From: Alphaproteobacteria bacterium
GTDB taxonomy: Bacteria; Pseudomonadota; Alphaproteobacteria; 16-39-46
Direction of reading: 5' to 3'
Assembly: GCA_947497675.1 (NCBI GenBank)
Contig: CANMHY010000022.1
Coordinates: forward strand, 1-8,464
Length of the DNA: 8,464 bases
The notes beneath the pieces are model-generated. The model worked only from the letters and a program-made list of their open reading frames with translations. It was not told where the DNA came from and did no database searches. How positions within the stretch are numbered: position 1 is the stretch's first letter; every line of letters starts with the position of its first letter. Both the position numbers and the translations under genes were made by a program. Shown piece after piece: positions 1 to 6,737 of the stretch.

Positions 1-1569
1 GTCAAGCTCTAGGGAGAGACCTTTTTCTTTTTGAGAGCTTAAACTCCCAACGAAATGTCCTTTTGGAAGATCCGAATTTAAAAGAGAGAGATCTATCAAG
101 GAGAACGCGAGATGTCCAAGGGGGAGGGGGGATTTTTCCCACACTAAATTTCCATGCAGCGTGAGGGAAGGTCCCTCTATCTTCAAGTTGTTAAGTCGAA
201 GTGTCTCTTCTTCCCATATGAAATCGAGATGTCCATCGAGGGTCGTTTGATCGAAAGGGAGCGTCATCTCGAGAGCCCCATCGGCCGTTCCCATTTCTTG
301 GTTGAGGCGCCCTTTTATGTTCAAATAAGCTTTCTCTGATATTTTTCCAGAGAAACAGGTGATCTCCAAAGCATTTTTAAAAATTCCTGAAACGTTAAAA
401 AAAAGCTCTTTGGGTAAAGTTCTTTCAAGTATCTCGAGAGGTACAGAATCTTGATCTTTCAGAAAGCGAGTATTGATAACATTAAGTTTTCCCTGAAAAT
501 CAAGAGGCGTTCCATCAAGTGGAAAATGACCTTCTCCTGACAGAAGAAAATCCTCATTTGTTATCTCTCCATGGCGAAGCGCAAGAGATTCTTTCTCAAG
601 ACTCAGATCAAGGTTGAAGTCAAACTGCGAAGAAAGGGACAAAGGCCCCTCTTTAAAAAGATCAGGGGATGTAAGGTGACCCTCAAGCGTTAGGTTTGGA
701 ATTAGGGCGCAGGTTAAAACATAGTTACTCTCAAAAGAGAGGAAGGAGGGACTCTCAAGCGTAAAGGTTCCAAAGAATTTTTGATCTAACTCTTCCTTTT
801 GAAAATCTCCTTTTAAAGTAAAAGGAACAGGGGACTTTAAGAGGCCATCTTTGTCTTCTTTAAATTCAAAAATACCTTTCAGATGATGTGACGTATCATC
901 GTAATCAATATCTAAAAGAAGAAGAGAGGAGATGTTAAGCCCTTTAATTTTTAGAAACAGAGTGCTTTCTGAGTCTTTTGAAAAATGAGGAAGGAAAAAA
1001 TGTCCCTCACTTGCGAGGTGGATCTCTTTGCCCTCATTTGAAAAAGAAGCGTCCATGATTTCAAAATGGTCTAATTTTAAAGAAAGAGGGAGAAGAGGAA
1101 CAGAAATCGTCTTGAGGGAAGAATAAATATCTTCCCAAGAGAAAGAAGGGGGGGCCGTTTCAGAGGAAGACGAAAAGGTAATGGTTTCAGCTTTTAATAG
1201 ATTTAATGTCAGCATTCCTTTTAAGAGGTCTTGCCATTTGAAACTGATCTCAAGGTTGTGAATACTTAAGACAGAAGAGGACTCATCCTTGAGAGAGAGC
1301 GTTATTGTTTGAAGGCTAAAATTTTTGGGAAAATCTCCTTGAAGACCCTCTGCTGAAAGGTCAATGCCCTGTTTTTTGAGATAAGACGCGCCGGTGGAGA
1401 GAAGAAAGGTTTGTCCTTTTTTTGTTTCGAAAAGAACAAAAAGCCCACAGCTTAAGGCCCCAAATAGACTTAAGAGAACTAAAAAAGTAAGAATAAATCC
1501 ATGAAAGAGACGCTTGTTCAAGAGGTGTAACCTTTTAGGGGTGAGTTTCGTTTCTTTAAGGTGACGCAT
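1..1569 (-). CDS. tamB: TamB-like translocation/assembly protein, N-terminal part (cut by window edge)
   Basis: I see an uninterrupted minus-strand frame of 523 codons from an ATG at 1567-1569 to the window edge, with no stop anywhere in it. The N-terminus is basic (two Lys/Arg clusters before residue 21), followed by one hydrophobic segment at about residues 22-47, as in a signal anchor. Then comes E-T-K-K-G-Q-T-F-L, typical of the region right after the TamB anchor. Residues 104-123 (ISFKWQDLLKGMLTLN in part) match the early 'W..LL.G' strand of the family. The rest is alternating short beta strands of the form 'L.G.L....', as in AsmA/TamB beta-taco proteins. Known family role: an inner-membrane-anchored periplasmic bridge that works with TamA in outer-membrane assembly and probably phospholipid transport. 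Full-length members usually have well over 1000 residues, so the diagnostic C-terminal TamB domain lies outside the window. It starts about 34 bases after the tamA stop, which strongly supports the assignment. The Shine-Dalgarno is weak (GGGAAA), consistent with coupled translation. Confidence 0.87.
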   Translation of the reverse strand, partial: MRHLKETKLTPKRLHLLNKRLFHGFILTFLVLLSLFGALSCGLFVLFETKKGQTFLLSTGASYLKKQGIDLSAEGLQGDFPKNFSLQTITLSLKDESSSVLSIHNLEISFKWQDLLKGMLTLNLLKAETITFSSSSETAPPSFSWEDIYSSLKTISVPLLPLSLKLDHFEIMDASFSNEGKEIHLASEGHFFLPHFSKDSESTLFLKIKGLNISSLLLLDIDYDDTSHHLKGIFEFKEDKDGLLKSPVPFTLKGDFQKEELDQKFFGTFTLESPSFLSFESNYVLTCALIPNLTLEGHLTSPDLFKEGPLSLSSQFDFNLDLSLEKESLALRHGEITNEDFLLSGEGHFPLDGTPLDFQGKLNVINTRFLKDQDSVPLEILERTLPKELFFNVSGIFKNALEITCFSGKISEKAYLNIKGRLNQEMGTADGALEMTLPFDQTTLDGHLDFIWEEETLRLNNLKIEGPSLTLHGNLVWEKSPLPLGHLAFSLIDLSLLNSDLPKGHFVGSLSSQKEKGLSLELD

Positions 1570-1603
1570 TTTATTGAAAAAAACAAGAATTTCCCGGTTT
1601 TTT

Positions 1604-3538
1604 TTAAAAAGATTGTCCGATCCCGGCATAAATTTGGAAAGGAGAATCAACGCCGGCGCGACGACGCAGTGGAAAAGCGACATCGAATCGGATGGGTCCT
1701 ATTGGCGTATAATACCTTATGCCACCCCCAACCCCCCAAAATAGAGGATTTGAAAATGTTGGTGTTGGCCTATTAAAAACCGTTCCCGCATCAACAAAGG
1801 TGACAATTCCAATGTCTGTGGTGATTTTGGTAAGGAGTTCGACGCCGGATTCAAAGGCAGAGGAACCTCCGAGAGGGTTTTTTTGGGCATCCAAGGGGCC
1901 TGCCAATTGATATCCATATCCTCGAACAGATCCTCCTCCTCCTGCATAAAATAATTTGTCAGGGGGAACAGAATTTCGACTCCCATTGGGCATGAGACCG
2001 ATGTTGACATAAGTTGAAAAAATGAGAGAGTCTTCTGGATCCAGAGGCTGATGGAGCAATTGGCGCAGGAAAATACGCGCAAAATTAGATGTTCCTCCTA
2101 AAACTTTTGGAAAAGGAATGACGGACCAGTCTGCTTTTAAACCTTTTGTGGGGTTGAGAATGCTGTTTATACTTGAATAATTAATGTTAAGAGGAATGCT
2201 TGGAAGATGGTAGTCATTTGCTTTCCCTTCTTTTTTGATGCGACTTGTGGAATACTCACCGCCAAGGGAAGCTTGCCAAGTTTCATTTATTTTGCGTTTG
2301 AGCTGGAGGAGTCCGCTGAGGCCCCGTTTATGATAAGCCTCGGGACGCTCAGATCCTCCCATGGCAGACGCAACAAGTGTTTGGTCCGGTCTTAAAAAGT
2401 GAGGGAGGGTATAGGTTGGTTCAATAATGGATTTTATTTTTCCGAGTTGCCCTGTGACATCAAGATTATCTCCGTCTCCAAAAAGATTTCGATTGCCCCA
2501 AAAAGCTTTGAGAGAAGCGCCTTCACTGGAGGCGTAATGGAGACCTGCTCCAATGTAGAGCCGTTTGTTTTCAATAACACGCACCAAAATAGGAAGTTCT
2601 CCTTGGGCATTAAGCTCTTTTGCAGGAATGACATCGACAGATGTAAATAGATTGGACTGCAAAAGATTTGTTCTGAGCAGGTCTATTTTTTGCGCATCAA
2701 AAATGTCCCCTTTTTTCCAAAGGATCTCATCTTGAATATAAGATGTATTAAGCAATTTCAATCCTTCAATGGAAACAGGTCCAAATCGTGACAAAGAGCC
2801 GAAGTCCACTTGGATTGAAGCATCCATTGTATGTGTTTGTTCATGAACTACAATGGACTGATCGACAACTTTCGCAAAAGGATATCCCCGTGTCGCAAGT
2901 TTGCTGATAAGGGTGGTGACAGCTTCGGAAATCTCTTGCGCACGCGCGGGATGATGGAGTTTGATGCCAAGATTTTCGATGTTACTTAAGAGGGACTCGA
3001 GCGCTTGAGGCGTAGGGTGAGATTTAAATTTAAAAGAATTAAGCGTATACCGTGTTCCGAGAACAATTTCTAAAATAACTTGGAAGGATCCTGAGAGTGT
3101 GACATGAAGACCTCCCCCTAGAAATGGGATGACGTTGCCATCATAATACCCCTCAGACTCGAGGACTTTTTTGAAATGAGGGATATCTTCAAAAATCCGT
3201 CGTCTGAGTCCTTCAAGTGAGGGCGGGGGCCTAATTTCAAGCGCAATAAGCTCTGACACTTCCTGAAAAAGAAGCAGAAGCTCGGGATCCGAAATCCCTT
3301 TAATTGAAACTGTATAATTTATGCCAGAGGTAAGGGATGGATGATCAAGAGGATTTTTCAAAAGCCTTGCAGGATGAATTAAGGAGGGCAAATGTGCCCC
3401 ATGGGGGGGCTCTTGAGCTTGTGTTTTATGGAAAAAGAAACAAAAGAAGCAACTTAAGAGAAGGACAGAGAGCGATCTTTTTAAGCGGATGTTCTTATAT
3501 TGTTTATTACTTTGTTCCAAAAATTCGATCTCCTGCAT
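1604..3538 (-). CDS. tamA: TamA-like Omp85-family outer-membrane protein (POTRA + beta-barrel)
   Basis: The open frame extends to an ATG at 3586, but that start lies 80 bases inside upp and would put about 37 residues before the signal-peptide core. I prefer the ATG at 3538 (AGGG seven bases upstream; 644 residues) or a TTG at 3520 with GGAG nine bases upstream. Numbering from 3586: signal peptide with hydrophobic core at 38-52 and cleavage near TQA/QE (57). Three POTRA-like segments follow at about 91-180, 181-265 and 266-340; the last contains 'GPVSIEGL' and 'FDAQKIDLLRTNLLQSNLF'. The beta-barrel runs from about 341 to 660. The Omp85 hallmarks are GGGGSVRGYGYQ (549-560), FVDAG (597-601), GGGIRYYTPIGPIRFDVAFPL-type strands (620-640) and a terminal Phe. 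Three POTRAs rather than five favour TamA over BamA, as does the adjacent tamB. Family role: outer-membrane partner of TamB in envelope assembly. The 3' end is clean, with TAA at 1604-1606. Which of the three starts is used is unresolved. Confidence 0.92.
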   Translation of the reverse strand: MQEIEFLEQSNKQYKNIRLKRSLSVLLLSCFFCFFFHKTQAQEPPHGAHLPSLIHPARLLKNPLDHPSLTSGINYTVSIKGISDPELLLLFQEVSELIALEIRPPPSLEGLRRRIFEDIPHFKKVLESEGYYDGNVIPFLGGGLHVTLSGSFQVILEIVLGTRYTLNSFKFKSHPTPQALESLLSNIENLGIKLHHPARAQEISEAVTTLISKLATRGYPFAKVVDQSIVVHEQTHTMDASIQVDFGSLSRFGPVSIEGLKLLNTSYIQDEILWKKGDIFDAQKIDLLRTNLLQSNLFTSVDVIPAKELNAQGELPILVRVIENKRLYIGAGLHYASSEGASLKAFWGNRNLFGDGDNLDVTGQLGKIKSIIEPTYTLPHFLRPDQTLVASAMGGSERPEAYHKRGLSGLLQLKRKINETWQASLGGEYSTSRIKKEGKANDYHLPSIPLNINYSSINSILNPTKGLKADWSVIPFPKVLGGTSNFARIFLRQLLHQPLDPEDSLIFSTYVNIGLMPNGSRNSVPPDKLFYAGGGGSVRGYGYQLAGPLDAQKNPLGGSSAFESGVELLTKITTDIGIVTFVDAGTVFNRPTPTFSNPLFWGVGGGIRYYTPIGPIRFDVAFPLRRRAGVDSPFQIYAGIGQSF

Positions 3539-4157
3539 CTCCGAGCCCTGGTGTGATATAGGCTTTTTCAGTAAGTCCTTTGTCAAGGGCAGCGGTATAG
3601 AGCGTTATATCTGGAAAATGTCGATTGAAAACGGCAAGGCCTTCGGGAGCAGCAACAAGAGAAACAAACCTTATTTTAGATCTTTCAATGCCACGCTTTA
3701 AAAGTATGTTTACAGCGTGTACAGCGGAATTTCCGGTGGCAAGGAGCGGATCAACAAGGATAAAAAGTCTTTGTTCTGGATCGGGGAGTTTTACGAGATA
3801 TTCCACGGGCATTTTTGTGATGGGATCTCGATAAAGACCAATATGTCCTACAAGGGCCCTCGGCATGAGATCAAGGAATCCTTCAGCCATCCCAAGACCT
3901 GCTCTTAAAATAGGGACAATGGCAATTTTGCTTTCTGCTACAAAGAAGGCTTCCATGTGGGTGATGGGCGTTTCAATCATTTGAGGGGCAAGAGGAAGAT
4001 CGCGCGTAACTTCATATCCCATCAAAAGAGCAATTTCATTTAAAAGACGCCGAAAAAGAATACTATCGGTCTCTTTCATACGCATGAGGTTTAATTTGTG
4101 CTGGATCAAGGGATGATCGACAATGTGTAAATTAGGAAAACGGGTGGCGTCAGACAT
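3507..4157 (-). CDS. upp: uracil phosphoribosyltransferase
   Basis: Cytosolic pyrimidine-salvage enzyme: uracil + PRPP gives UMP + pyrophosphate. The 216 residues match the usual length of about 208-216. Visible landmarks are 'DHPLIQHKLNLMR' at 14-26 (the typical N-terminal helix), 'VPILRAGLGM' at 81-90, the PRPP-binding loop 'VDPLLATGNSA' at 135-145, 'VAAPEG' at 168-173, and the C-terminal uracil-binding 'PGLGDAGDRIFGTK' at 203-216, identical to the classic Upp tail apart from conservative changes. The loop has Asn where E. coli has Gly (ATGGS); I recall this variant from alphaproteobacterial enzymes and do not regard it as a defect. The ATG at 4155-4157 has AAAGG eight bases upstream. The last 32 bases overlap the preferred tamA start, so upp appears to be the first gene of an upp-tamA-tamB transcript. 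Confidence 0.97.
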   Translation of the reverse strand: MSDATRFPNLHIVDHPLIQHKLNLMRMKETDSILFRRLLNEIALLMGYEVTRDLPLAPQMIETPITHMEAFFVAESKIAIVPILRAGLGMAEGFLDLMPRALVGHIGLYRDPITKMPVEYLVKLPDPEQRLFILVDPLLATGNSAVHAVNILLKRGIERSKIRFVSLVAAPEGLAVFNRHFPDITLYTAALDKGLTEKAYITPGLGDAGDRIFGTK

Positions 4158-4179
4158 AAAATAACCTTTCTAAGAGAGT

Positions 4180-4208
4180 ATTGTATTTGTTTTACAAAGG
4201 ATTGAGAA
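4180..4208 (-). promoter_or_regulatory. candidate promoter of the upp-tamA-tamB operon
   Basis: On the minus strand there is a TACAAT -10 box (4185-4180) and a TTCTCA -35 box (4208-4203), separated by 17 bases. This gives 5/6 and 4/6 matches to the sigma-70 consensus. Transcription would start near 4173, leaving a leader of only about 16 bases that contains the AAAGG ribosome site. The -35 box overlaps a small inverted repeat, TTGAG-6 nt-CTCAA (4202-4217), which could be an operator or chance. A perfect TTGACA further upstream (4260-4255) has no good -10 partner, so I prefer this site. Motif matching only. Confidence 0.4.
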
Positions 4209-4224
4209 TTTCCTCAAGAATGTT

Positions 4225-4252
4225 CTTTTAAAAAAGAGATCTTTTTTGAAAG
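4225..4252. repeat. 28-base inverted repeat in divergent intergenic region
   Basis: Arms CTTTTAAAAAAGA and TCTTTTTTGAAAG pair over 13 positions with one T-G wobble and only two bases (GA) between them. With almost no loop it is poorly suited to an RNA hairpin and looks more like a DNA-level dyad, such as a regulator-binding site, or simply a product of A/T tracts. It lies between the two divergent genes, upstream of the candidate upp promoter. The right arm ends in TTTGAAAG, an octamer that recurs twice in this gap. Confidence 0.45.
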
Positions 4253-4398
4253 TGTGTCAAAATTTTAAGAATTTTCTAAAAGTTTTTAAGAATAATTTTT
4301 TAATGAAAATATTTGAAAGTTCTTCTCTTTTAGGCTTTTTTTTGACGGGTAATTATTATAGGTTGGATTTGTCTTTTGAAAGACATAATTTTAAGAAA
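4245..4398. repeat. short direct repeats in the upp / O-antigen ligase intergenic region
   Basis: Two repeated words are visible. TTTGAAAG occurs at 4245-4252, 4312-4319 and 4375-4382, spaced 67 and 63 bases start to start. TTTTAAGAAT occurs at 4263-4272 and 4284-4293, exactly 21 bases apart (two helical turns), with a one-mismatch copy TTTTAAGAAA at 4389-4398. The third TTTGAAAG sits inside a small dyad, GTCTTT-TG-AAAGAC (4371-4384). Such spacing would suit regulator binding on one DNA face, but the region is so AT-rich that chance is a serious alternative. A weak plus-strand -10 candidate, CATAAT (4384-4389), lies nearby. Confidence 0.35.
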
Positions 4399-4409
4399 CA
4401 AACTGTTAC

Positions 4410-4424
4410 GAGAGGTTTTTAGTG
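4410..4424 (+). promoter_or_regulatory. ribosome binding site that fixes a GTG start
   Basis: GAGAGG (4410-4415) lies six bases before a GTG (4422-4424). There is no upstream in-frame ATG, and the first Met after it would remove the first membrane segments, so GTG is the most probable start. The same string GAGAGGTTTT stands before the beta-barrel gene at 6725-6734. Confidence 0.7.
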
Positions 4425-6524
4425 AGGGCTATTTTTAAGACACTGATACAACCGTTCCAAAAAGAGCATCTTGGGGTGACCATTCTTGTGGCATTTTTAT
4501 TGACGCCTCTGTTGGGGCTTCCCCCAACACGATTTGGATTTTACCCTCAGTTGGGGATGATTATCCCGAGTGTTTGGTTTTTGGGGGGATGTGCCGGTCT
4601 TTGGAGTTGTTTTATTCTTCGGAAAAATCCTTACCTCGCGTTACGGATATTTAAAATGCCCGTTGTTTGGGGGCCTCTTGCTCTTGCAATCTTGACGTTG
4701 ACTTTGAGTATTTTTCATCCTCTTCCTCTTCGAGATTGGGTGGGAGCGTGTCAAGTTCCTGAAGGTATTTTGACCTTGCTTACCGTGGGTTTCATGTCAT
4801 TTACGGCCGTTGTTGTTTATTATATGAATCGGTATAATAAACTTATTTTGAGTGTGGCCGCTCTTGTCCTGATAATTCTATCCGTTTTAACAATTATAGG
4901 CGCTCCCAACTCTTTTATTGAGGATTTAAAGGGATGGGCATGGGCCCCTCTTTATTTTGATGACTATCTAATTTTTGTCATGATGGGGACCCTTGGAATT
5001 TACTTGGCTCTGCGTTCAAAATTCCGTCACACTCTCATTTGGGATACTATTTCTATTTTGGTTTTGGGGGTCCTTTTTGGATTTATCCAGAATTCAACCC
5101 TAAAAGGGGCTGGTATCATTTCTGTGGGCGTGTGCTTGGGGATGGTTGTTCTCGCAAAATCACAGTCAAAACACTGGAAAAGAATATGTCTTGCCTTAAT
5201 TCCCATGGGGTTGATGCTTGGCATTACATTGGGGCTCATTTTTTACGATGAGCTTCAATCGTACCTGTCCATCCCCTTTTATTCAACCTTAGAAAGTCGT
5301 ACAAACCTTATTCGCGCGGTGTATGTCAATTTTACAAATCTTCCGTTTAATATAAGTAGTCTAACAGAACTTTTTGTTGGAAAAGGGTGGGGAAGCTTTG
5401 GAGATGCCGTAACGTCTAATTTATTTCTCATCGAAAAAGTAGCGCTTTATAAAACGGGGACGTTTGATCCAAGTTGGGAATTTATTTCCCGTGATCTCAT
5501 GCACAGTCACAATAGCCTCTCTGAAATTTTTAATGCGCTCGGGCTTTTTGGTGTCTTTGCCCTTTTTGGGATCAATATTGCTCTCTTTCAGTCCATACGG
5601 CAGGATTCTTTTATCGGGGGACTTTTTTATCTTGTCATGATCCTTGTCTTGGGGCTTTTATGGTTTCAACTCCCGAATACAATTCCTTTTACAGTGCTTG
5701 GAGGCGCTTTTCTCCTGAGGCGTTCTGTATTTCCCTTTAAGGGAGGAGACCAATTAATTCTTGGGAAGAAAGGAAATCGATATATTTCTTTTGGTATGCA
5801 GATTGTTTCTATTTTGATGATCTGTTGGTCCATTTTCTATGGAATACTTGATTCCCAGATGCATGAAAAACTTGCTCTTAGGCCAGAGAGAAGTTTATTT
5901 TTAACAATGCAAAACTATTTAGAGTCTCCTTTCATCCCCTATGAGGCTCTGATTGGGGGATCGCGGCAGACAGGGTATGCGCGTTCTGTCACCTATGAAT
6001 TTGTGCGTGCCATACGTCAGTCTCCAAAAGAAGATTATAAACCTGCTATGGAGGCAAGCCTTGCCATCGCGCACGACCTTATCAAGAATTTTCCAAGAGG
6101 CGGGAATGCAAATGCTTTTACAGTTGCAAATAATATCTATGGTGAAATGGCGGTTTCTCCAGAAACAAAGGCATATTTCTTTCAGTCTTTAGAGCCGTTT
6201 CAGAACTGGAAACTCGCGGCTCAAGCTCTTATAAAATTTGTGCCCAGCCGCACGGATATTCTTATCCCTTATCTCAGTATGCTGATGGAAAGAGGTCAAG
6301 AAAATGAAGTCTTAGATCTGAGTGATAAAATCTTGAAGAAAGACCCTGAAAATTCTCTTGCTCTTTGGTATAAGGGCGGTGTCTTGCTGGGGCGGGAGCG
6401 GACGTTCCAAGCGGGGGTTTGTGCACTGCAAGAGAGTCTTCATCTCGGGATTGAGCGGTTTATGCCCGTCCCAAAGTCTGAGAAAGAAAAAATTATGAGC
6501 CTTAATGTGGTGTGTGGTTTTTAA
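4422..6524 (+). CDS. O-antigen ligase / Wzy_C-family polytopic membrane protein with C-terminal TPR-like tail
   Basis: A 700-residue protein with about a dozen hydrophobic segments between residues 18 and 475, for example 18-33, 46-65, 82-98, 115-134, 141-160, 182-198, 208-224, 229-246, 256-275, 369-392, 397-416 and 456-475. Two motifs identify the O-antigen ligase superfamily. One is 'SRTNLIRAV' (292-300) followed by 'FVGKGWGSFGDA' (318-329), the usual Arg and G-x-G-x-G-F element. The other is 'HSHNSLSEIFNALGLFG' (361-377), carrying the conserved periplasmic His of WaaL/Wzy-type enzymes. These enzymes transfer or polymerise lipid-linked glycans at the periplasmic face of the inner membrane. 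The segment after about 480 is soluble and helical; 613-680 resembles one or two TPR units ('LDLSDKILKKDPENSLALWYKG'). Such tails occur in several ligase and protein-glycosylating relatives, so the acceptor (lipid A core, protein or another polymer) cannot be told. No glycosyltransferase or sugar gene is adjacent. The GTG start is supported by GAGAGG. No intrinsic terminator is obvious after the stop. Confidence 0.8.
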   Translation: MRAIFKTLIQPFQKEHLGVTILVAFLLTPLLGLPPTRFGFYPQLGMIIPSVWFLGGCAGLWSCFILRKNPYLALRIFKMPVVWGPLALAILTLTLSIFHPLPLRDWVGACQVPEGILTLLTVGFMSFTAVVVYYMNRYNKLILSVAALVLIILSVLTIIGAPNSFIEDLKGWAWAPLYFDDYLIFVMMGTLGIYLALRSKFRHTLIWDTISILVLGVLFGFIQNSTLKGAGIISVGVCLGMVVLAKSQSKHWKRICLALIPMGLMLGITLGLIFYDELQSYLSIPFYSTLESRTNLIRAVYVNFTNLPFNISSLTELFVGKGWGSFGDAVTSNLFLIEKVALYKTGTFDPSWEFISRDLMHSHNSLSEIFNALGLFGVFALFGINIALFQSIRQDSFIGGLFYLVMILVLGLLWFQLPNTIPFTVLGGAFLLRRSVFPFKGGDQLILGKKGNRYISFGMQIVSILMICWSIFYGILDSQMHEKLALRPERSLFLTMQNYLESPFIPYEALIGGSRQTGYARSVTYEFVRAIRQSPKEDYKPAMEASLAIAHDLIKNFPRGGNANAFTVANNIYGEMAVSPETKAYFFQSLEPFQNWKLAAQALIKFVPSRTDILIPYLSMLMERGQENEVLDLSDKILKKDPENSLALWYKGGVLLGRERTFQAGVCALQESLHLGIERFMPVPKSEKEKIMSLNVVCGF

Positions 6525-6558
6525 GGGGACTACCAAAGAGTGTGGTATAATAGTCTCC
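6523..6558 (+). promoter_or_regulatory. candidate extended -10 promoter for the beta-barrel gene
   Basis: TGGTATAAT at 6543-6551 is a perfect extended -10 (TG-N-TATAAT). The matching -35 position (6523-6528, AAGGGG) is poor and overlaps the stop codon of the preceding gene, as is common when an extended -10 compensates. Predicted start near 6558, inside the perfect palindrome TCTCCGGAGA (6554-6563), giving a leader of about 180 bases. The box also forms part of an imperfect hairpin with GACTACCA at 6528-6535. Confidence 0.5.
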
Positions 6559-6737
6559 GGAGATCTTTTTTTTTGCCCAATGCAAGGTTAAGGTCTTGTT
6601 GAATTTAAAAAAGATTGTTAAGACTTATAGGGTAATTCTCTTCAGGGAGGGGTTTTTCCTGTGGGGATAAGAACAATATTAGAGAAAACGCTTGGAAAAT
6701 CAAAGGGTTTATTGGTTCATTTTAGAGAGGTTTTATA
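6559..6737 (+). other. long 5' leader / intergenic region before the beta-barrel gene
   Basis: No coding potential is seen here. It contains a run of nine T (6566-6574), a purine/pyrimidine block with a possible short CAGG/CCTG hairpin (6644-6662), and a ribosome site GAGAGG (6725-6730) seven bases before the ATG. The 12-mer GAGATCTTTTTT (6560-6571) also occurs at 4236-4247, a similar distance upstream of the other plus-strand gene. No riboswitch or known RNA family is recognisable to me. Confidence 0.4.

Noticed and set aside
154..339. 61-codon plus-strand open frame
   Set aside because: It is antisense to the continuous tamB frame, which has clear family character; no ribosome site precedes it.
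1561..1776. 71-codon plus-strand open frame across the tamA-tamB junction
   Set aside because: It is antisense to the end of tamA and the start of tamB, and its composition looks like a shadow of those genes.
1717..2082. 121-codon minus-strand open frame inside tamA
   Set aside because: It is an alternative frame of the conserved TamA barrel with no ribosome site or recognisable protein features.
3539..3586. Upstream extension of tamA to the ATG at 3586
   Set aside because: It would lie fully inside upp and add residues ahead of an already long basic signal-peptide region; those residues are the antisense-free +1 frame of the conserved Upp C-terminus.
3723..3755. Asn in place of Gly in the Upp PRPP loop (ATGNS) as a defect
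   Set aside because: All other catalytic landmarks are intact and I recall the same variant in alphaproteobacterial Upp, so it is more likely clade-typical.
4255..4260. Perfect TTGACA on the minus strand as upp -35 box
   Set aside because: At 16-18 bases downstream there is no acceptable -10 (best TCTTTT, 3/6), so the TTCTCA/TACAAT pair nearer upp is favoured.
4342..4370. TTGACG on the plus strand as -35 for the ligase gene
   Set aside because: The bases at 16-18 spacing (GGATTT and neighbours) are a poor -10; the region may hold the promoter but I cannot place it.
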